Positions 34,226 to 44,680 are shown, counted from the first letter of the stretch. The stretch: 48,004 nt of DNA from CAYLYP01 sp964387795 (GCA_964387795.1 CAYLYP010000018.1:1-48004), one strand, 5' to 3'. Notes: a model not told the origin generated them from the letters alone. A program made the numbers and translations.

Positions 34226-37159
34226 ATGCAAAGTTCAGTTGAAAATTTACTAACTGAAAACAGTCAGTTGCAATCGGAAAATAAAAGGTTAAAGCTTGAG
34301 TTGGAACAATTATTGAATAAAAATCAATCCTGCGGGTTATTGGGGGATGCACAGCAATCATTTAAACTGGTTACTGATAATATTCAGGAAGGGCTCATAA
34401 TGGTGGATAACGATGATGTAATAGTCTTTGTTAATCCGATGTTTTGTAAGCTTTTTAATTATAATGAAGAAGCTTTGTTGGGGAAATTGTGTACTAAGAC
34501 TTTATTTGATGAAAAAGATTGGAACCTTATCCAACAAAAAAATACTGAAAGAAAGCAAGGAATTACAGAACGTTATGAAATAGAAATACTCTCAGGTGAA
34601 AATGAAAAGATACCAGTATTGTTGAATGCTTCACCAGTGTATGATAATCAGGGTATTATTCAAGGCTCAATAGCTGTTTGCACTGATTTAAGTAATCAAA
34701 AACATGTTGAAGCAGAACTGCGCCAGGAAAAGGCTTTTTTTAAGCAACTATATGACTTTGCCCCAATTGGCATTGTATTATTGGATAACGATGACTGTAT
34801 CGTTGATGTGAATAGTGAATTTGTTGAGCTTTTTGGTTATTCAAGGAATGAGATGATAGGAAAACAGATTAACACACTTATTGTTCCAAATGAATTAATT
34901 GATGAAAGCTGGCATTTTACTTCTCTCGTTTCTGAAGGAAAATTTTTTAGTCAGGAAACAATAAGGATGAGAAAAGATGGTGAGCGTGTTTATGTTTCAA
35001 TAATCGGGAAACCTATCATGCTTAATAACACTCAGGTAGCAGCGTATGGGATGTATCAGAATATCACCAGAAGGAAAAAAATTGAAAAAGCGATAAATGA
35101 GAAGAATGAATTTTTAAACATTCTTAAAGATTATTCTCTTCAGCTTGCATCGGTAAATACCAAGGAAAACATTTATCAGATAGTTTGTCAGCAGTTGAAG
35201 GATTACCTTGGGGCTTATGCTGTTTTATTAAATATATATCATGAGAAGAGCAGTGAACTTGAGTTGGTTTTTTCAACCCTCAGTAATGAAGAAAATAAAT
35301 ACGTTGTAAGATTATTGGGAAGGAAGTTGGAAGGTTATCGTGTTGGTGTAAGTCCTGAGATGTATCAACGGATTAATTCTCAGGTTGCCTGTGAAACAAA
35401 TTCCTTATATGATACAACTTTTGGAACTATGCCTGCACCTTTGGCATTTTTGATTGAAAAAACATTTGGTATCCAATGGCTAACCGGGATTGCACTTCAA
35501 TATGAAAGCAAGCTGATTGGCACAATTGTGATTGTAGGGAATAAGGAATCAAGGAAGCCGGAATTGGATGATATGACTGCATATGCTGCAATTTCAGCCA
35601 ATGCAGTTAGAAGGTGGTTGGTGACAAAAGATTTAATAAGAGAAAAAGAGCATTATCAGATCCTTATAAAAAGCATGTCGCAGGGATTGGTAACCTTCGA
35701 AGCTGTTAGAAATAAAAAGAATGAAATAACGGATTTTAGTTTTGTAGATGTTAATCCTGCTTTTGAAAAGAGATTTGGTAAAGAGCGCGATACTATTGAA
35801 GGGAAGCTGCTCAAGGATACATTTGATGTTATACCGGATGAGTTGTTTAAAAAGTTTGTTTCAGTCCTTGAAACAGGGCACCCGTACAATACAGATAATT
35901 TCTCAATAAACAATAATGTGTACGAACTTGTGGCATTTAAAACAAGGGAAAATCAAATTGCAATTGTTGTTACTGATGTTACTGAAAGACATCAAAGCCA
36001 AAAGCTCAGGGAAGAGGTTGCTATTGCTCATAAGTCAGTTGAGTTTAAACAAAAATTCCTTGCCAATATGAGCCATGAGATACGAACCCCACTAACAGGG
36101 ATTATTGGTATGGTAGATGTTATGGCAAAAACACGACTGAATCCTATCCAGGAAGACTATCTGAATTCAATACGTTTCTCTAGTGAAAATTTAAGGGAGA
36201 TTATTAATCAAATCCTTGATTATTCAAAAATTGAAGCAGGAAAACTTACGCTTTACAAAAAGGTTGTAGAATTTGAAAAAATAATTCACAATACTACTGA
36301 CCTTTTTAAATCTATCTGTAAAAAGAATCTTGAGTTCAGGATAGAAAGAGACCCTCAAATTCCCAAATATATTGTTATAGATGAGAAAAGGGTATTTCAG
36401 GTTATTTCCAACCTTTTGTCAAATGCAGTTAAGTTTACTGATCATGGAGGAATATTTATTAAGGCAGAAAAGGGAAATACATTTGAGGATGGGACTTTCA
36501 GTATTTATATGAAATTTGAAGATTCAGGGATTGGGATTAGCAGGGAAGCCCAGCAGAAATTATTTGCCCCTTTTGTTGATGTTGAATCGGATGACAGGAG
36601 AAATAGCAATGGCACTGGTTTAGGTTTGTCTATTTCAAAGGAACTTGCACATATCCTTGGGGGAGATATTACTATAGAAAGCGAGTCTGGCAAAGGAAGT
36701 GTTTTTACTTTTTGTTTTAGTACAATAGCAGGCTTAATTGAGGAAAAAGAAAAGACTTCACTTGAAGGGAGTAATAATAAATCAGAAACGAAGCCATTAA
36801 GCATATTGTTGGTTGAGGACAAACATATTAATCAAAAGGTGATTTCTTTGATGCTTGAGTCTTTAGGTCATCAGGTTCAAATTGCATCTAATGGACAAGA
36901 AGCCTTAGACATTTTTAAACCTGGTGTATTCGATTTAATCCTGATGGATATTCAAATGCCGGTCATGGATGGTATCACTTGTACTCAAAACCTGAAATCA
37001 CAATATCAATTATTGCCTCCTATTGTTGGCTTAAGTGCTAATGCTTTTGAAGGTGACCGTGAAAAGTATATGGCTTTAGGACTTGATGAATACCTGACCA
37101 AGCCTATCAGAACAGATGATTTTGAACGGATGGTTAGTATTGTTTTTAGAGAGGGATAA
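34226..37159 (+). CDS. Hybrid sensor histidine kinase/response regulator (PAS-PAS-GAF-PAS-HisKA-HATPase-REC)
   Basis: 977 residues. A short coiled coil (residues 1-40) is followed by PAS domains (about 43-165 and 168-290), a GAF-like domain (295-470), a PAS (475-595), then HisKA with His617 in NMSHEIRTPLTG, the ATPase with N box SNLLSNAVKF and G boxes SGIGIS and GTGLGLSIS, and a receiver (860-977) with Asp908 in LILMDIQMPVMDG. No membrane span, so it is a cytoplasmic sensor. The signal is unknown; a PAS/GAF chain commonly senses small molecules or redox state. Close paralog of the kinase at 38646-41900. No DNA-binding output domain lies beside it. Confidence 0.93.
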   Translation: MQSSVENLLTENSQLQSENKRLKLELEQLLNKNQSCGLLGDAQQSFKLVTDNIQEGLIMVDNDDVIVFVNPMFCKLFNYNEEALLGKLCTKTLFDEKDWNLIQQKNTERKQGITERYEIEILSGENEKIPVLLNASPVYDNQGIIQGSIAVCTDLSNQKHVEAELRQEKAFFKQLYDFAPIGIVLLDNDDCIVDVNSEFVELFGYSRNEMIGKQINTLIVPNELIDESWHFTSLVSEGKFFSQETIRMRKDGERVYVSIIGKPIMLNNTQVAAYGMYQNITRRKKIEKAINEKNEFLNILKDYSLQLASVNTKENIYQIVCQQLKDYLGAYAVLLNIYHEKSSELELVFSTLSNEENKYVVRLLGRKLEGYRVGVSPEMYQRINSQVACETNSLYDTTFGTMPAPLAFLIEKTFGIQWLTGIALQYESKLIGTIVIVGNKESRKPELDDMTAYAAISANAVRRWLVTKDLIREKEHYQILIKSMSQGLVTFEAVRNKKNEITDFSFVDVNPAFEKRFGKERDTIEGKLLKDTFDVIPDELFKKFVSVLETGHPYNTDNFSINNNVYELVAFKTRENQIAIVVTDVTERHQSQKLREEVAIAHKSVEFKQKFLANMSHEIRTPLTGIIGMVDVMAKTRLNPIQEDYLNSIRFSSENLREIINQILDYSKIEAGKLTLYKKVVEFEKIIHNTTDLFKSICKKNLEFRIERDPQIPKYIVIDEKRVFQVISNLLSNAVKFTDHGGIFIKAEKGNTFEDGTFSIYMKFEDSGIGISREAQQKLFAPFVDVESDDRRNSNGTGLGLSISKELAHILGGDITIESESGKGSVFTFCFSTIAGLIEEKEKTSLEGSNNKSETKPLSILLVEDKHINQKVISLMLESLGHQVQIASNGQEALDIFKPGVFDLILMDIQMPVMDGITCTQNLKSQYQLLPPIVGLSANAFEGDREKYMALGLDEYLTKPIRTDDFERMVSIVFREG

Positions 37160-37328
37160 TCGCATTAAAAGAGCATTATAAAAGGATCAAACATCGAGCT
37201 TGTTTTTATATTTGACTATTATATAAGCTTGAAAAAAAGAAACTGCTTATATTAGGTATTTTTGCTCACTCTTAAATATGATATTATTTGTAATTTAGAG
37301 ATTTGATCAATTAATGGATTAGAAATAT
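37160..37328. other. Intergenic spacer before the alcohol dehydrogenase promoter
   Basis: A+T-rich DNA after the first hybrid kinase. The whole gene-free stretch runs to 37510 and includes the promoter at 37329-37360 and a leader of about 145 bases. No terminator hairpin with a clear T run was seen. Confidence 0.4.
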
Positions 37329-37360
37329 TTTGTTTTTAAGCTGTTTTATATTCATATTTG
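37329..37360 (+). promoter_or_regulatory. Promoter candidate for the alcohol dehydrogenase-hybrid kinase operon
   Basis: TTTG (37329-37332), 20 bases, then CATATTTG (37353-37360), one mismatch from TAnnTTTG. Spacing equals that of other promoters in this window. Confidence 0.45.
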
Positions 37361-37510
37361 TAATTGAAACAGGATGAGGATTTTTTGTTAAACGAAGTCA
37401 AGGCTTGAAAAAGAATTAACGCTTGTTTTTTTTTGAGGGGACAAAAAACATTTATTTCTGACAGAATAAAAAAAAGAGTTAAGGAAGGGAAACAAAAAAT
37501 ACGAAATGTC

Positions 37511-38662
37511 ATGGAAGGATTAAGAAAATTTGTTGCACCAGAGTTTATCTTCGGGATAGGTGCCATATCGCTTGTAGGAAGATATACGCATAATCTTGGG
37601 GCTAGAAAAGTATTTCTGGTTACCGATCAGGGTTTAATGAATGCAGGTTGGGCTCAAAAAGTAGCTGATTCAATCACGGAAAGCAATGTTGAATATGCTA
37701 TGTTCTCTGATTTACATCCTAATCCCAGGGATTTTGAAGTAATGAATGGGGCAAAGAAATATATATCTGAAAAATGTGATGTGATAGTAGCTGTTGGTGG
37801 GGGCAGCGTAATGGATTGTGCTAAAGCTATTGGTGTTGTTATTAGCAATGGTATTGATGTCAAAAAGTTTGAGGGAGTGGACAAAGTACGTGTCCCAGGC
37901 CCTCCTTTAATATGTATACCAACAACTGCAGGCTCTTCTGCTGATGTGTCTCAGTTCTCAATTATTAATAATTCAGATCGAAGGACGAAATTTGCAATAA
38001 TCAGCACTACAATGGTGCCTGATATCGCCCTTATTGACCCTTCAACCTGCACAACCATGAATGCATACCTGACGGCCTGTACCGGAATTGATGCACTGGT
38101 TCATGCTATCGAAGCATTTGTTTCTAATGCAAGTTCCCCTTTGACAGATATTCATGCTTTAAATGCAATTGGTTTAATTTATAAACATTTGCCATTGGTG
38201 TTGGAACATCCTGATAATCTTGAATACCGATTGCAAATGACCATAGGCAGCCTTCAGGCAGGGCTTGCTTTTTCAAATGCAAGCTTGGGTGCTGTACATG
38301 CTATGGCCCATTCCCTGGGTGGATATTTCGATTTGCCTCATGGTGAATGTAACGCAATTTTGCTCCCTCATGTTATTGGATTCAATTACGGAGAAAATCA
38401 GGAACGATATGATGAAATTGGAAAGGCAATGGACCTCAATTATAACAGTATATCCAAGAATGAGCGAAAAGGCCTTTTGCTTAATGCCATTGAATCATTG
38501 AAAAGCAAGGTTGGGATAACTAAAACTCTTGGAGACATTGGACTTCAGATGCATTATATCCCATTGTTGGCTCAAAATGCAATTAATGACCCATGTTTGT
38601 TAACTAATCCCCGTAGAACTGTCCAACGGGATATTGAACTACTATATGAAGAAGCCCTCTGA
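37511..38662 (+). CDS. Iron-containing alcohol dehydrogenase
   Basis: 383 residues from the ATG at 37511, which gives the normal family length; a TTG at 37433 would add a basic non-conserved tail. Motifs: FGIGAISLVGRYTHNLGARK, VAVGGGSVMDCAKAIG (NAD-binding), PTTAGSSADVSQFSII, DALVHAIEAFVS and AMAHSLGGYFDLPHGECNAI, which carry the Asp and His residues that bind iron. It oxidises or reduces small alcohols and aldehydes with NAD(P). Its 3' end overlaps the next hybrid kinase by 17 bases, so enzyme and sensor are translationally coupled. The natural substrate is not readable. Confidence 0.92.
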   Translation: MEGLRKFVAPEFIFGIGAISLVGRYTHNLGARKVFLVTDQGLMNAGWAQKVADSITESNVEYAMFSDLHPNPRDFEVMNGAKKYISEKCDVIVAVGGGSVMDCAKAIGVVISNGIDVKKFEGVDKVRVPGPPLICIPTTAGSSADVSQFSIINNSDRRTKFAIISTTMVPDIALIDPSTCTTMNAYLTACTGIDALVHAIEAFVSNASSPLTDIHALNAIGLIYKHLPLVLEHPDNLEYRLQMTIGSLQAGLAFSNASLGAVHAMAHSLGGYFDLPHGECNAILLPHVIGFNYGENQERYDEIGKAMDLNYNSISKNERKGLLLNAIESLKSKVGITKTLGDIGLQMHYIPLLAQNAINDPCLLTNPRRTVQRDIELLYEEAL

Positions 38663-41600
38663 CGATTCTGGTGAAAACCAAAAGGAATTATGGGAAAAAA
38701 TTATTGGCCTGGGTGAAACATCCATTCGTAAAAGCTATTATCCGGAACTTCAAAAAAGAATCAGGGAACTTGAGGATGCAAATGAGGAGCTGAGCCGTCA
38801 GATTGAAGAAAAGAAACAGGCAGAACTGGCTTTGCAGCAAAGTGAAACAAGTTTTAGGGAAATATACAATTCGACAAACGAAGCAATTTTTATTCATGAT
38901 GCCAAGGAGGGAACCATCCTTGATGTTAATGATACCACACTTAAAATGTTTGGATACCTCAATAAAGAGGAAATGCTAAAGTTGACAATCCATGAGCTAA
39001 GCGCAGGTATTTATCCTTTTGATGAGCAAATGGCTATGGAAAAGTTAGATCTGGCAGCTCAGGGAACCCCTCAGACTTTCGAATGGTATGCTAAAACAAT
39101 GAAAGGGGAACTGTTCTGGGCTGAGGTATCTTTAAGAAGTGCTTTAATAGGTGGAGTGCCCCGAATACTTGCTTTTGTCAGGGATGTGAATGAACGGAAA
39201 CATGCTGAAATAGCACTGCGTGAAAGCGAAAAACGATTTCAAACACTTGCGCTTATTTCTCCTGTTGGGATTTTTAGAACTAACGCAAATGGAGATACCA
39301 TTTATGTAAACCCTCAATGGTGTCAGATATCAGGACTTTCTGTTCAGGAGGCGTTGGGCGATGGCTGGCTTAAATCTGTTCATCCTGATGATGTGGATAA
39401 ACTCTTTAAAGGTTGGAAGCATGACACACTTTTAAGAAAAGAATCTATTGCTGAATACAGGTTCCTGAAATCAAACGGAGAAGTTGCATGGGTCTTGGGG
39501 CAGGCTACCCCTGAACTTAACCACAAAAACCAAATTGTTGGTTATGTGGGAACTATTACTGATATTACCAGGCTCAAAACCACTGAAGATAAACTTAAAG
39601 AAAGTGAAGCTTTCCTTGCCGATATTGTAAATGCCCAACCTACAGGTATTTATAGGCTAAGGGTTGAAAAAGGACAAGCTTTTTATAGCAATGGAAAGGC
39701 TAATATCTATATAGATTTTGTTAACCAACAGTTTTATGATATCCTTGGACTTGATAAGAATGTTGTAGGTAATAATCCTGAATCTATTTTTAAATGCTTA
39801 TATCCTGATGATGTGGATGATTTTTTTAATAAAAATAATGAAGTCATTAGTTCTTTTTCTGATTTTTATTGGGAAGGGAGAATCCTTAGGGATGGGGAAA
39901 TAAGATGGATATCCTTAGAGTCTATTCTAAGAGAGCTAGCCAACGGGGATAGAGTTTGGACTGGCGTGCTTAGTGATATTACATCAAGAAAACATGCTGA
40001 AGAGGCATTACGAAAATCAGAAGAACAATATAAGACCCTTTTTGTGAATGCCAGTGACGGAATCTTTGTAAGTTACTCAAATCAATTTGTGTTTGTTAAC
40101 CCCCGCCTCCAGGAAATGCTTGGCTGTTCTTATTCGGAGCTTTTGTCTATTCCTTGTTCTGATTTTATCCACCCGGAAGATAAGGATTGGGTATTACATC
40201 AATATGCCAATTTATTAAAGGAGATTGAGTTTAAAAACCTGCCTGCAAGGTTTTACACCAAATCTGGTGAACTACGGTATTTTGAAATTAATGCCCTACT
40301 TTTAGATTGGGAAGGAAAATCTGCTTTTCTTAGCTTTGTTAAGGATATTACAGAAATGAAGAATGCCCAGGATCTTTTGCGTGCCAGCGAAGAAAGGTTC
40401 AGGCTTATCTTTGAACGCTCGCCTATTGGCATAATCAGATATGATAAACAGGGAGTTATTCTGGCATGTAATGATCATTTTATTGAAATACTTGGTTCTG
40501 AACGGGAGAAGCTTATCGGATTAGATATGACCCTATTGCCAAATAGAAAAGTTGTTGAATCCCTTTCAAAAGCTTTAAAAGGGGAAAGGTCTGACTTTGA
40601 AGGTGAGTACATTTCAATTACAGGCAATAGGACTACCCATATTAGGCTACAGTTTGCCCCTATTTTTAATGCTAATGGCATTGTGGATGGAGGTGTTGGA
40701 ATAGTTGAAGATTTTGCTGAACGCCTTAGAAACGAAAAACTTGAACAAGAAATTATTATTGCAAAAAAATCTGCTGAGTTTAAGCAAAACTTCCTTGCAA
40801 ATATGAGCCATGAAATAAGAACACCACTTACTGGTATTGAAGGAATGGCCCAGATCTTATCAAAAACACCTCTTAGTGAAGAACAAACGGATTATCTTGA
40901 AACTATTCTTTATTCCTCTCAAAATCTCAGGGAGATTATTAATCAAATCCTTGATTATTCTAAAATTGAAGCCGGTAGGATGAGTATTAAAACCAGAGTA
41001 TTTAAAACATCTGAACTTATCTATAAGACTGAAAAACTATTCTCTTCTCTTTGTGGTAATCAAATCCGTTATGAAATGATGGTTTCGGATAGATTACCTG
41101 ATTTTATGGAAGCTGATGATATGCGTGTTTTTCAGATAATTACTAATTTTATTTCTAATGCCGTTAAATATGCCCCCGATGGTTTAATTTCTTTCAGGAT
41201 TGATAAAATTAGCCACCTCAAGGATGGAAAGATTGAACTGAAAATTGAAGTTGCTGATCAGGGTCCTGGTATCCATAAGGAAAAAATTAAAGACTTATTT
41301 GCCCCATTTTCCCAACTTGAACAAGGTTCTCAAAGAACAATTGAAGGTACAGGTCTTGGATTGTCAATAAGTAAGGAATTGGCTCGAATGATGGGTGGAT
41401 CTATTGGTGTTGATAGTGTACCTGAACAGGGAAGCGTTTTTTGGTTCACTTTTATTGCTACACCAAGATCTCAACCTGTTAAGGATATTTTTGATATTGA
41501 TTTGGTTGATGATACGGTAATACCCTCAAAAAGGATTCTATTGGTAGAGGATAAGAAAGTAAACCAGAAAGTAGTAACACTCATGCTGAATTCATTAGGC

Positions 41601-41900
41601 CATAGTGTGGTTGTTGCAAATAATGGCCTCGAAGCACTTAATATTTTTAAACCGGATTTATTCGACCTGGTCCTTATGGATATTCAAATGCCTGTGATGG
41701 ATGGCATTACTGCTACTCAAACGCTTAGGCAAAAAAATAAGGATTTGCCCCCTATTGTCGGATTAAGTGCAAATGCTTTTGAAGGTGACCGGGAAAAATA
41801 TATGGGTATGGGGATGGATGATTATCTTACCAAGCCTGTTAAAGAAGATGATTTTCTAGAACTCATGAGACGCTTGTTCCTGAATAAAGAAAAGTCATAA
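38646..41900 (+). CDS. Hybrid sensor histidine kinase/response regulator with five PAS domains
   Basis: 1084 residues from the ATG at 38646 (MKKPSDDSGENQ); a TTG at 38634 is in frame. A coiled coil (35-65) precedes five PAS or PAS-PAC repeats (about 66-190, 195-315, 320-450, 455-570, 580-700), then HisKA with His722 in NMSHEIRTPLTG, the ATPase with N box TNFISNAVKY and GTGLGLSIS, and a receiver (960-1084) with Asp1012 in LVLMDIQMPVMDG. No membrane span. Its kinase and receiver parts are near-duplicates of the kinase at 34226-37159, while the sensor arrays differ. Because it overlaps the alcohol dehydrogenase gene, it may respond to the state of that pathway (inference). Confidence 0.93.
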   Translation: MKKPSDDSGENQKELWEKIIGLGETSIRKSYYPELQKRIRELEDANEELSRQIEEKKQAELALQQSETSFREIYNSTNEAIFIHDAKEGTILDVNDTTLKMFGYLNKEEMLKLTIHELSAGIYPFDEQMAMEKLDLAAQGTPQTFEWYAKTMKGELFWAEVSLRSALIGGVPRILAFVRDVNERKHAEIALRESEKRFQTLALISPVGIFRTNANGDTIYVNPQWCQISGLSVQEALGDGWLKSVHPDDVDKLFKGWKHDTLLRKESIAEYRFLKSNGEVAWVLGQATPELNHKNQIVGYVGTITDITRLKTTEDKLKESEAFLADIVNAQPTGIYRLRVEKGQAFYSNGKANIYIDFVNQQFYDILGLDKNVVGNNPESIFKCLYPDDVDDFFNKNNEVISSFSDFYWEGRILRDGEIRWISLESILRELANGDRVWTGVLSDITSRKHAEEALRKSEEQYKTLFVNASDGIFVSYSNQFVFVNPRLQEMLGCSYSELLSIPCSDFIHPEDKDWVLHQYANLLKEIEFKNLPARFYTKSGELRYFEINALLLDWEGKSAFLSFVKDITEMKNAQDLLRASEERFRLIFERSPIGIIRYDKQGVILACNDHFIEILGSEREKLIGLDMTLLPNRKVVESLSKALKGERSDFEGEYISITGNRTTHIRLQFAPIFNANGIVDGGVGIVEDFAERLRNEKLEQEIIIAKKSAEFKQNFLANMSHEIRTPLTGIEGMAQILSKTPLSEEQTDYLETILYSSQNLREIINQILDYSKIEAGRMSIKTRVFKTSELIYKTEKLFSSLCGNQIRYEMMVSDRLPDFMEADDMRVFQIITNFISNAVKYAPDGLISFRIDKISHLKDGKIELKIEVADQGPGIHKEKIKDLFAPFSQLEQGSQRTIEGTGLGLSISKELARMMGGSIGVDSVPEQGSVFWFTFIATPRSQPVKDIFDIDLVDDTVIPSKRILLVEDKKVNQKVVTLMLNSLGHSVVVANNGLEALNIFKPDLFDLVLMDIQMPVMDGITATQTLRQKNKDLPPIVGLSANAFEGDREKYMGMGMDDYLTKPVKEDDFLELMRRLFLNKEKS

Positions 41901-42103
41901 AATGATGGTTTTGAAAACTATTCATTTGTTTACATTCTTTGCTAAGCATATTGAATATTGTTGGCCTAACTCATGAATGAATGGGATTGGGTCTGAAACC
42001 ATTAGATTTTTTTACTTGCTTTTATTTTAAATGTGCATCCTTACTTTAATCTTTGAATTTGCATTCTCTTTAAATAAGGTGATTTCTGGTTGAAATAAAA
42101 CAA

Positions 42104-42146
42104 AAACAGCAACAATGATATTATAACAATATCTTTGTTGCTGTTT
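42104..42146. terminator. Strong hairpin terminator between convergent genes
   Basis: Arms 42104-42122 and 42128-42146 are 19 bases with one mismatch and a 5-base loop (core AACAGCAACAA / TTGTTGCTGTT). On the minus strand a T-rich run follows (TTTTTGTTTT), which suits the oxidoreductase gene ending at 42172. It also lies 204 bases after the hybrid kinase stop on the plus strand. Confidence 0.85.
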
Positions 42147-42171
42147 ACAATTATTAATTGGTAATAATAGT

Positions 42172-44646
42172 TTAGATAAATAGGTTCAGACTTGAGTCTT
42201 CGGCTCTTTCCAAATAGGTTGCTACCCCACCAAAATGAACCCCATCAATTAATTCTTCTTTGCTGACACCCATAACATCCATTGACATCGTGCAGGCAAT
42301 GAATTCAACATTGTTATCCTGGGCTTGTTTAATGAGACTTTCCAAAGAATCTATGTTTTTGCTTTTCATGATGTAGCGCATCATTTTGCTTCCCATTCCA
42401 AACATATTAAGCTTTGAAAGCTTTAGTTTTTTACTGTGTGAAGGTAGCATCAAGGCAAACATCCTGGCAAAAATATCTTTCTTGACCGATGGCTTATTGG
42501 TTTTCTTTATTACATTCAACCCCCAGAAAGTAAAGAAGATACTTACTTTCTTCCCGGTTGAAGCTGCACCATTGGCAATCACAAAAGAAGCAAGTGCTTT
42601 GTCAAGATCATCGCTAAAAACAATAAGTGTCTTGTTTTCTTTTGGCGGGGAGGAGTAAGAAGGTTTTAAGGCAGTGTCGGCCTTAACTAGCCTGGCTGTG
42701 ATTATCCCGCTTTCCTGCTCTATGCCTAATACTTTGTTGCCTGTCATATTGGCCCATGCCTGAATATCAGAAGCAAAAGCAGGGTCGGTGGCTTTGATCT
42801 CGATAACCTGGCCGGCTTGTGCATTTGGTACACTGTTCTTGAGCTTTAATATGGGGCCGGGGCATTGTAACCCGCAGGCATCAACCTGAAGCATAGGAAT
42901 ATTTGTCGATGCAATAGGCTTGTCAATTGTTTTTGATTTATAGATATGGTCGTCAATGCCTATAATATCTCCCTCATAGATATCTTCATTGCTTTGCTTT
43001 TGAACAGCAAACTCGTAGGTTTTATAACCACCGCTCAGGTTGAAAATGTTTTCAAAACCATTTTGCATCAGTATCCTTGATGCAACATATCCCCGAAGAC
43101 CCACTCCGCAAAAAACAATAATTCTCTTATCCTTTGGCAATTCTCCCAGACGTTCGCGTAACTCATCTAATGGAATGTTCACTGAATTATGGATTGAGCC
43201 GAGTGAATACTCATCCGGAGTGCGTACGTCTAGTAATACGGTATCCTGTGGATGTATATTTTCTATTTCCCTCCATGAACAGGTTTTCATTTTTCCCGCA
43301 ATGATATTTTCAGCTACAAATCCTGCAATGTTTACCGGGTCTTTGGCTGATGAATAGGGTGGGGCATAGGCATGCTCAATTTCAGTGAGATCATAGATTG
43401 TCCCTTTTTGTTTTATGATGCCCGCTAATAAATCAATACGTTTGTCAACGCCATCATATCCCACAATCTGTGCCCCAAACAGTGTTCCTGTTTGCTTGTC
43501 AAATACAATTTTTATGCTCATTGGAATTGCACCCGGATAATAACCAGCATGAGAGCCTGAATGGGTGATTGATGAGCAATAAGGAATGTTCGCTTTTCTT
43601 AATACCCTTCCTGAAACTCCTGCTGCTGCAACAGTTAAATCAAACACCTTTGCGATGGCGGTATTGATTGAGCCCTTATAAAGGTGTTTGTTCCCAAAAC
43701 AAATATTATCAGCACATATTCTCCCTTGTTTATTGGCAGGGCCTGCAAGATAGGTTATCTGGGGCAGATGAGTGATTGGATTTTCAAATTCTATGGCATC
43801 CCCAACAGCATATATATCCTGATTAGAGGTTTGTAAATATTCATTCACTTTTATTCCCCCGGTGCTACCTGTTTCAAGTGATGAGTTCTTTGCAAGATGG
43901 CTGTCTGCCCGAACGCCTATGGATAATATTACGAGGTCGCTTCGTAATTCCCTGCCACTCTTCAATGTGACCGTAAGGCCATTCTGATCCTGTCCGAAGC
44001 CTGATACACCATCTTTTAAAAAGAACTCAACATTCTTTGTTTTTAAATGCTGATGTACTAATGAGGCCATACTATAATCTAGCGGGGTCATTACCTGCTC
44101 TGCCATCTCTACGATTGAAACAAATATGCCTAGCTTATGAAGGTTCTCAGCCATTTCAAGGCCAATAAACCCTGCCCCTACAACAATTGCCCTTTTTATC
44201 TTATGGGTGTCGATATAAGTCTTTATCTTGTCTGTATCAGAAACATTGCGCAGGGTGAATATCCCTTCTGAATCAATACCTGGAAGATTCGGCCTCACTG
44301 GTTCTGCTCCTGGTGAAAGGACTAGCTTGTCATACTGTTCCTCATATTCTTCACCAGTGCCGAGTTTTTTGATTACAATTGTTTTTTGTTCAGGATTAAT
44401 TGATAATACCTCTTGTTTTACCCTTACATCAATATTGAAACGTTTGGAAAATGCTTCCGGGGTTTGTACAAATAAACTTTCCCGCTCAGCAATCGCTCCT
44501 CCAATATAATATGGAAGTCCACAATTTGCGTAGCTTATATGCTCCCCGCGCTCAATCATTATGATGTTGGCTTTCTCATTGTTTCTGCGTAAGCGGGCTG
44601 CTGTTGTGGCTCCTCCTGCTACGCCTCCGATGATTATGATATTCAT
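42172..44646 (-). CDS. CoA-disulfide/persulfide reductase fused to rhodanese, TusA-like and DsrE-like domains
   Basis: 824 residues with four modules. (1) FAD/NAD(P)H disulfide reductase, 1-450: IIIIGGVAGGATTAARLRR, the single redox Cys42 in SYANCGLPYYIGG, and the FAD motif YAVGDAIEF. (2) Rhodanese, about 462-555: active Cys513 in RIIVFCGVGLRG. (3) TusA/SirA-like, about 585-660: Cys591 and Cys595 in DACGLQCPGPILKLKN. (4) DsrE2-like, about 675-824: Cys785 in EFIACTMSMDVMG. All four expected sulfur-carrying Cys sites are intact. Known for the family: such fusions reduce CoA or glutathione persulfides and pass sulfane sulfur between Cys residues. Probably detoxifies reactive sulfur or uses polysulfide in the cytoplasm. 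It lies 34 bases after a MarR-type regulator, likely in its operon. Confidence 0.92.
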   Translation of the reverse strand: MNIIIIGGVAGGATTAARLRRNNEKANIIMIERGEHISYANCGLPYYIGGAIAERESLFVQTPEAFSKRFNIDVRVKQEVLSINPEQKTIVIKKLGTGEEYEEQYDKLVLSPGAEPVRPNLPGIDSEGIFTLRNVSDTDKIKTYIDTHKIKRAIVVGAGFIGLEMAENLHKLGIFVSIVEMAEQVMTPLDYSMASLVHQHLKTKNVEFFLKDGVSGFGQDQNGLTVTLKSGRELRSDLVILSIGVRADSHLAKNSSLETGSTGGIKVNEYLQTSNQDIYAVGDAIEFENPITHLPQITYLAGPANKQGRICADNICFGNKHLYKGSINTAIAKVFDLTVAAAGVSGRVLRKANIPYCSSITHSGSHAGYYPGAIPMSIKIVFDKQTGTLFGAQIVGYDGVDKRIDLLAGIIKQKGTIYDLTEIEHAYAPPYSSAKDPVNIAGFVAENIIAGKMKTCSWREIENIHPQDTVLLDVRTPDEYSLGSIHNSVNIPLDELRERLGELPKDKRIIVFCGVGLRGYVASRILMQNGFENIFNLSGGYKTYEFAVQKQSNEDIYEGDIIGIDDHIYKSKTIDKPIASTNIPMLQVDACGLQCPGPILKLKNSVPNAQAGQVIEIKATDPAFASDIQAWANMTGNKVLGIEQESGIITARLVKADTALKPSYSSPPKENKTLIVFSDDLDKALASFVIANGAASTGKKVSIFFTFWGLNVIKKTNKPSVKKDIFARMFALMLPSHSKKLKLSKLNMFGMGSKMMRYIMKSKNIDSLESLIKQAQDNNVEFIACTMSMDVMGVSKEELIDGVHFGGVATYLERAEDSSLNLFI

Positions 44647-44680
44647 ATCTTATTTGCTTAATGTTTTTTGTGAAAGGATT

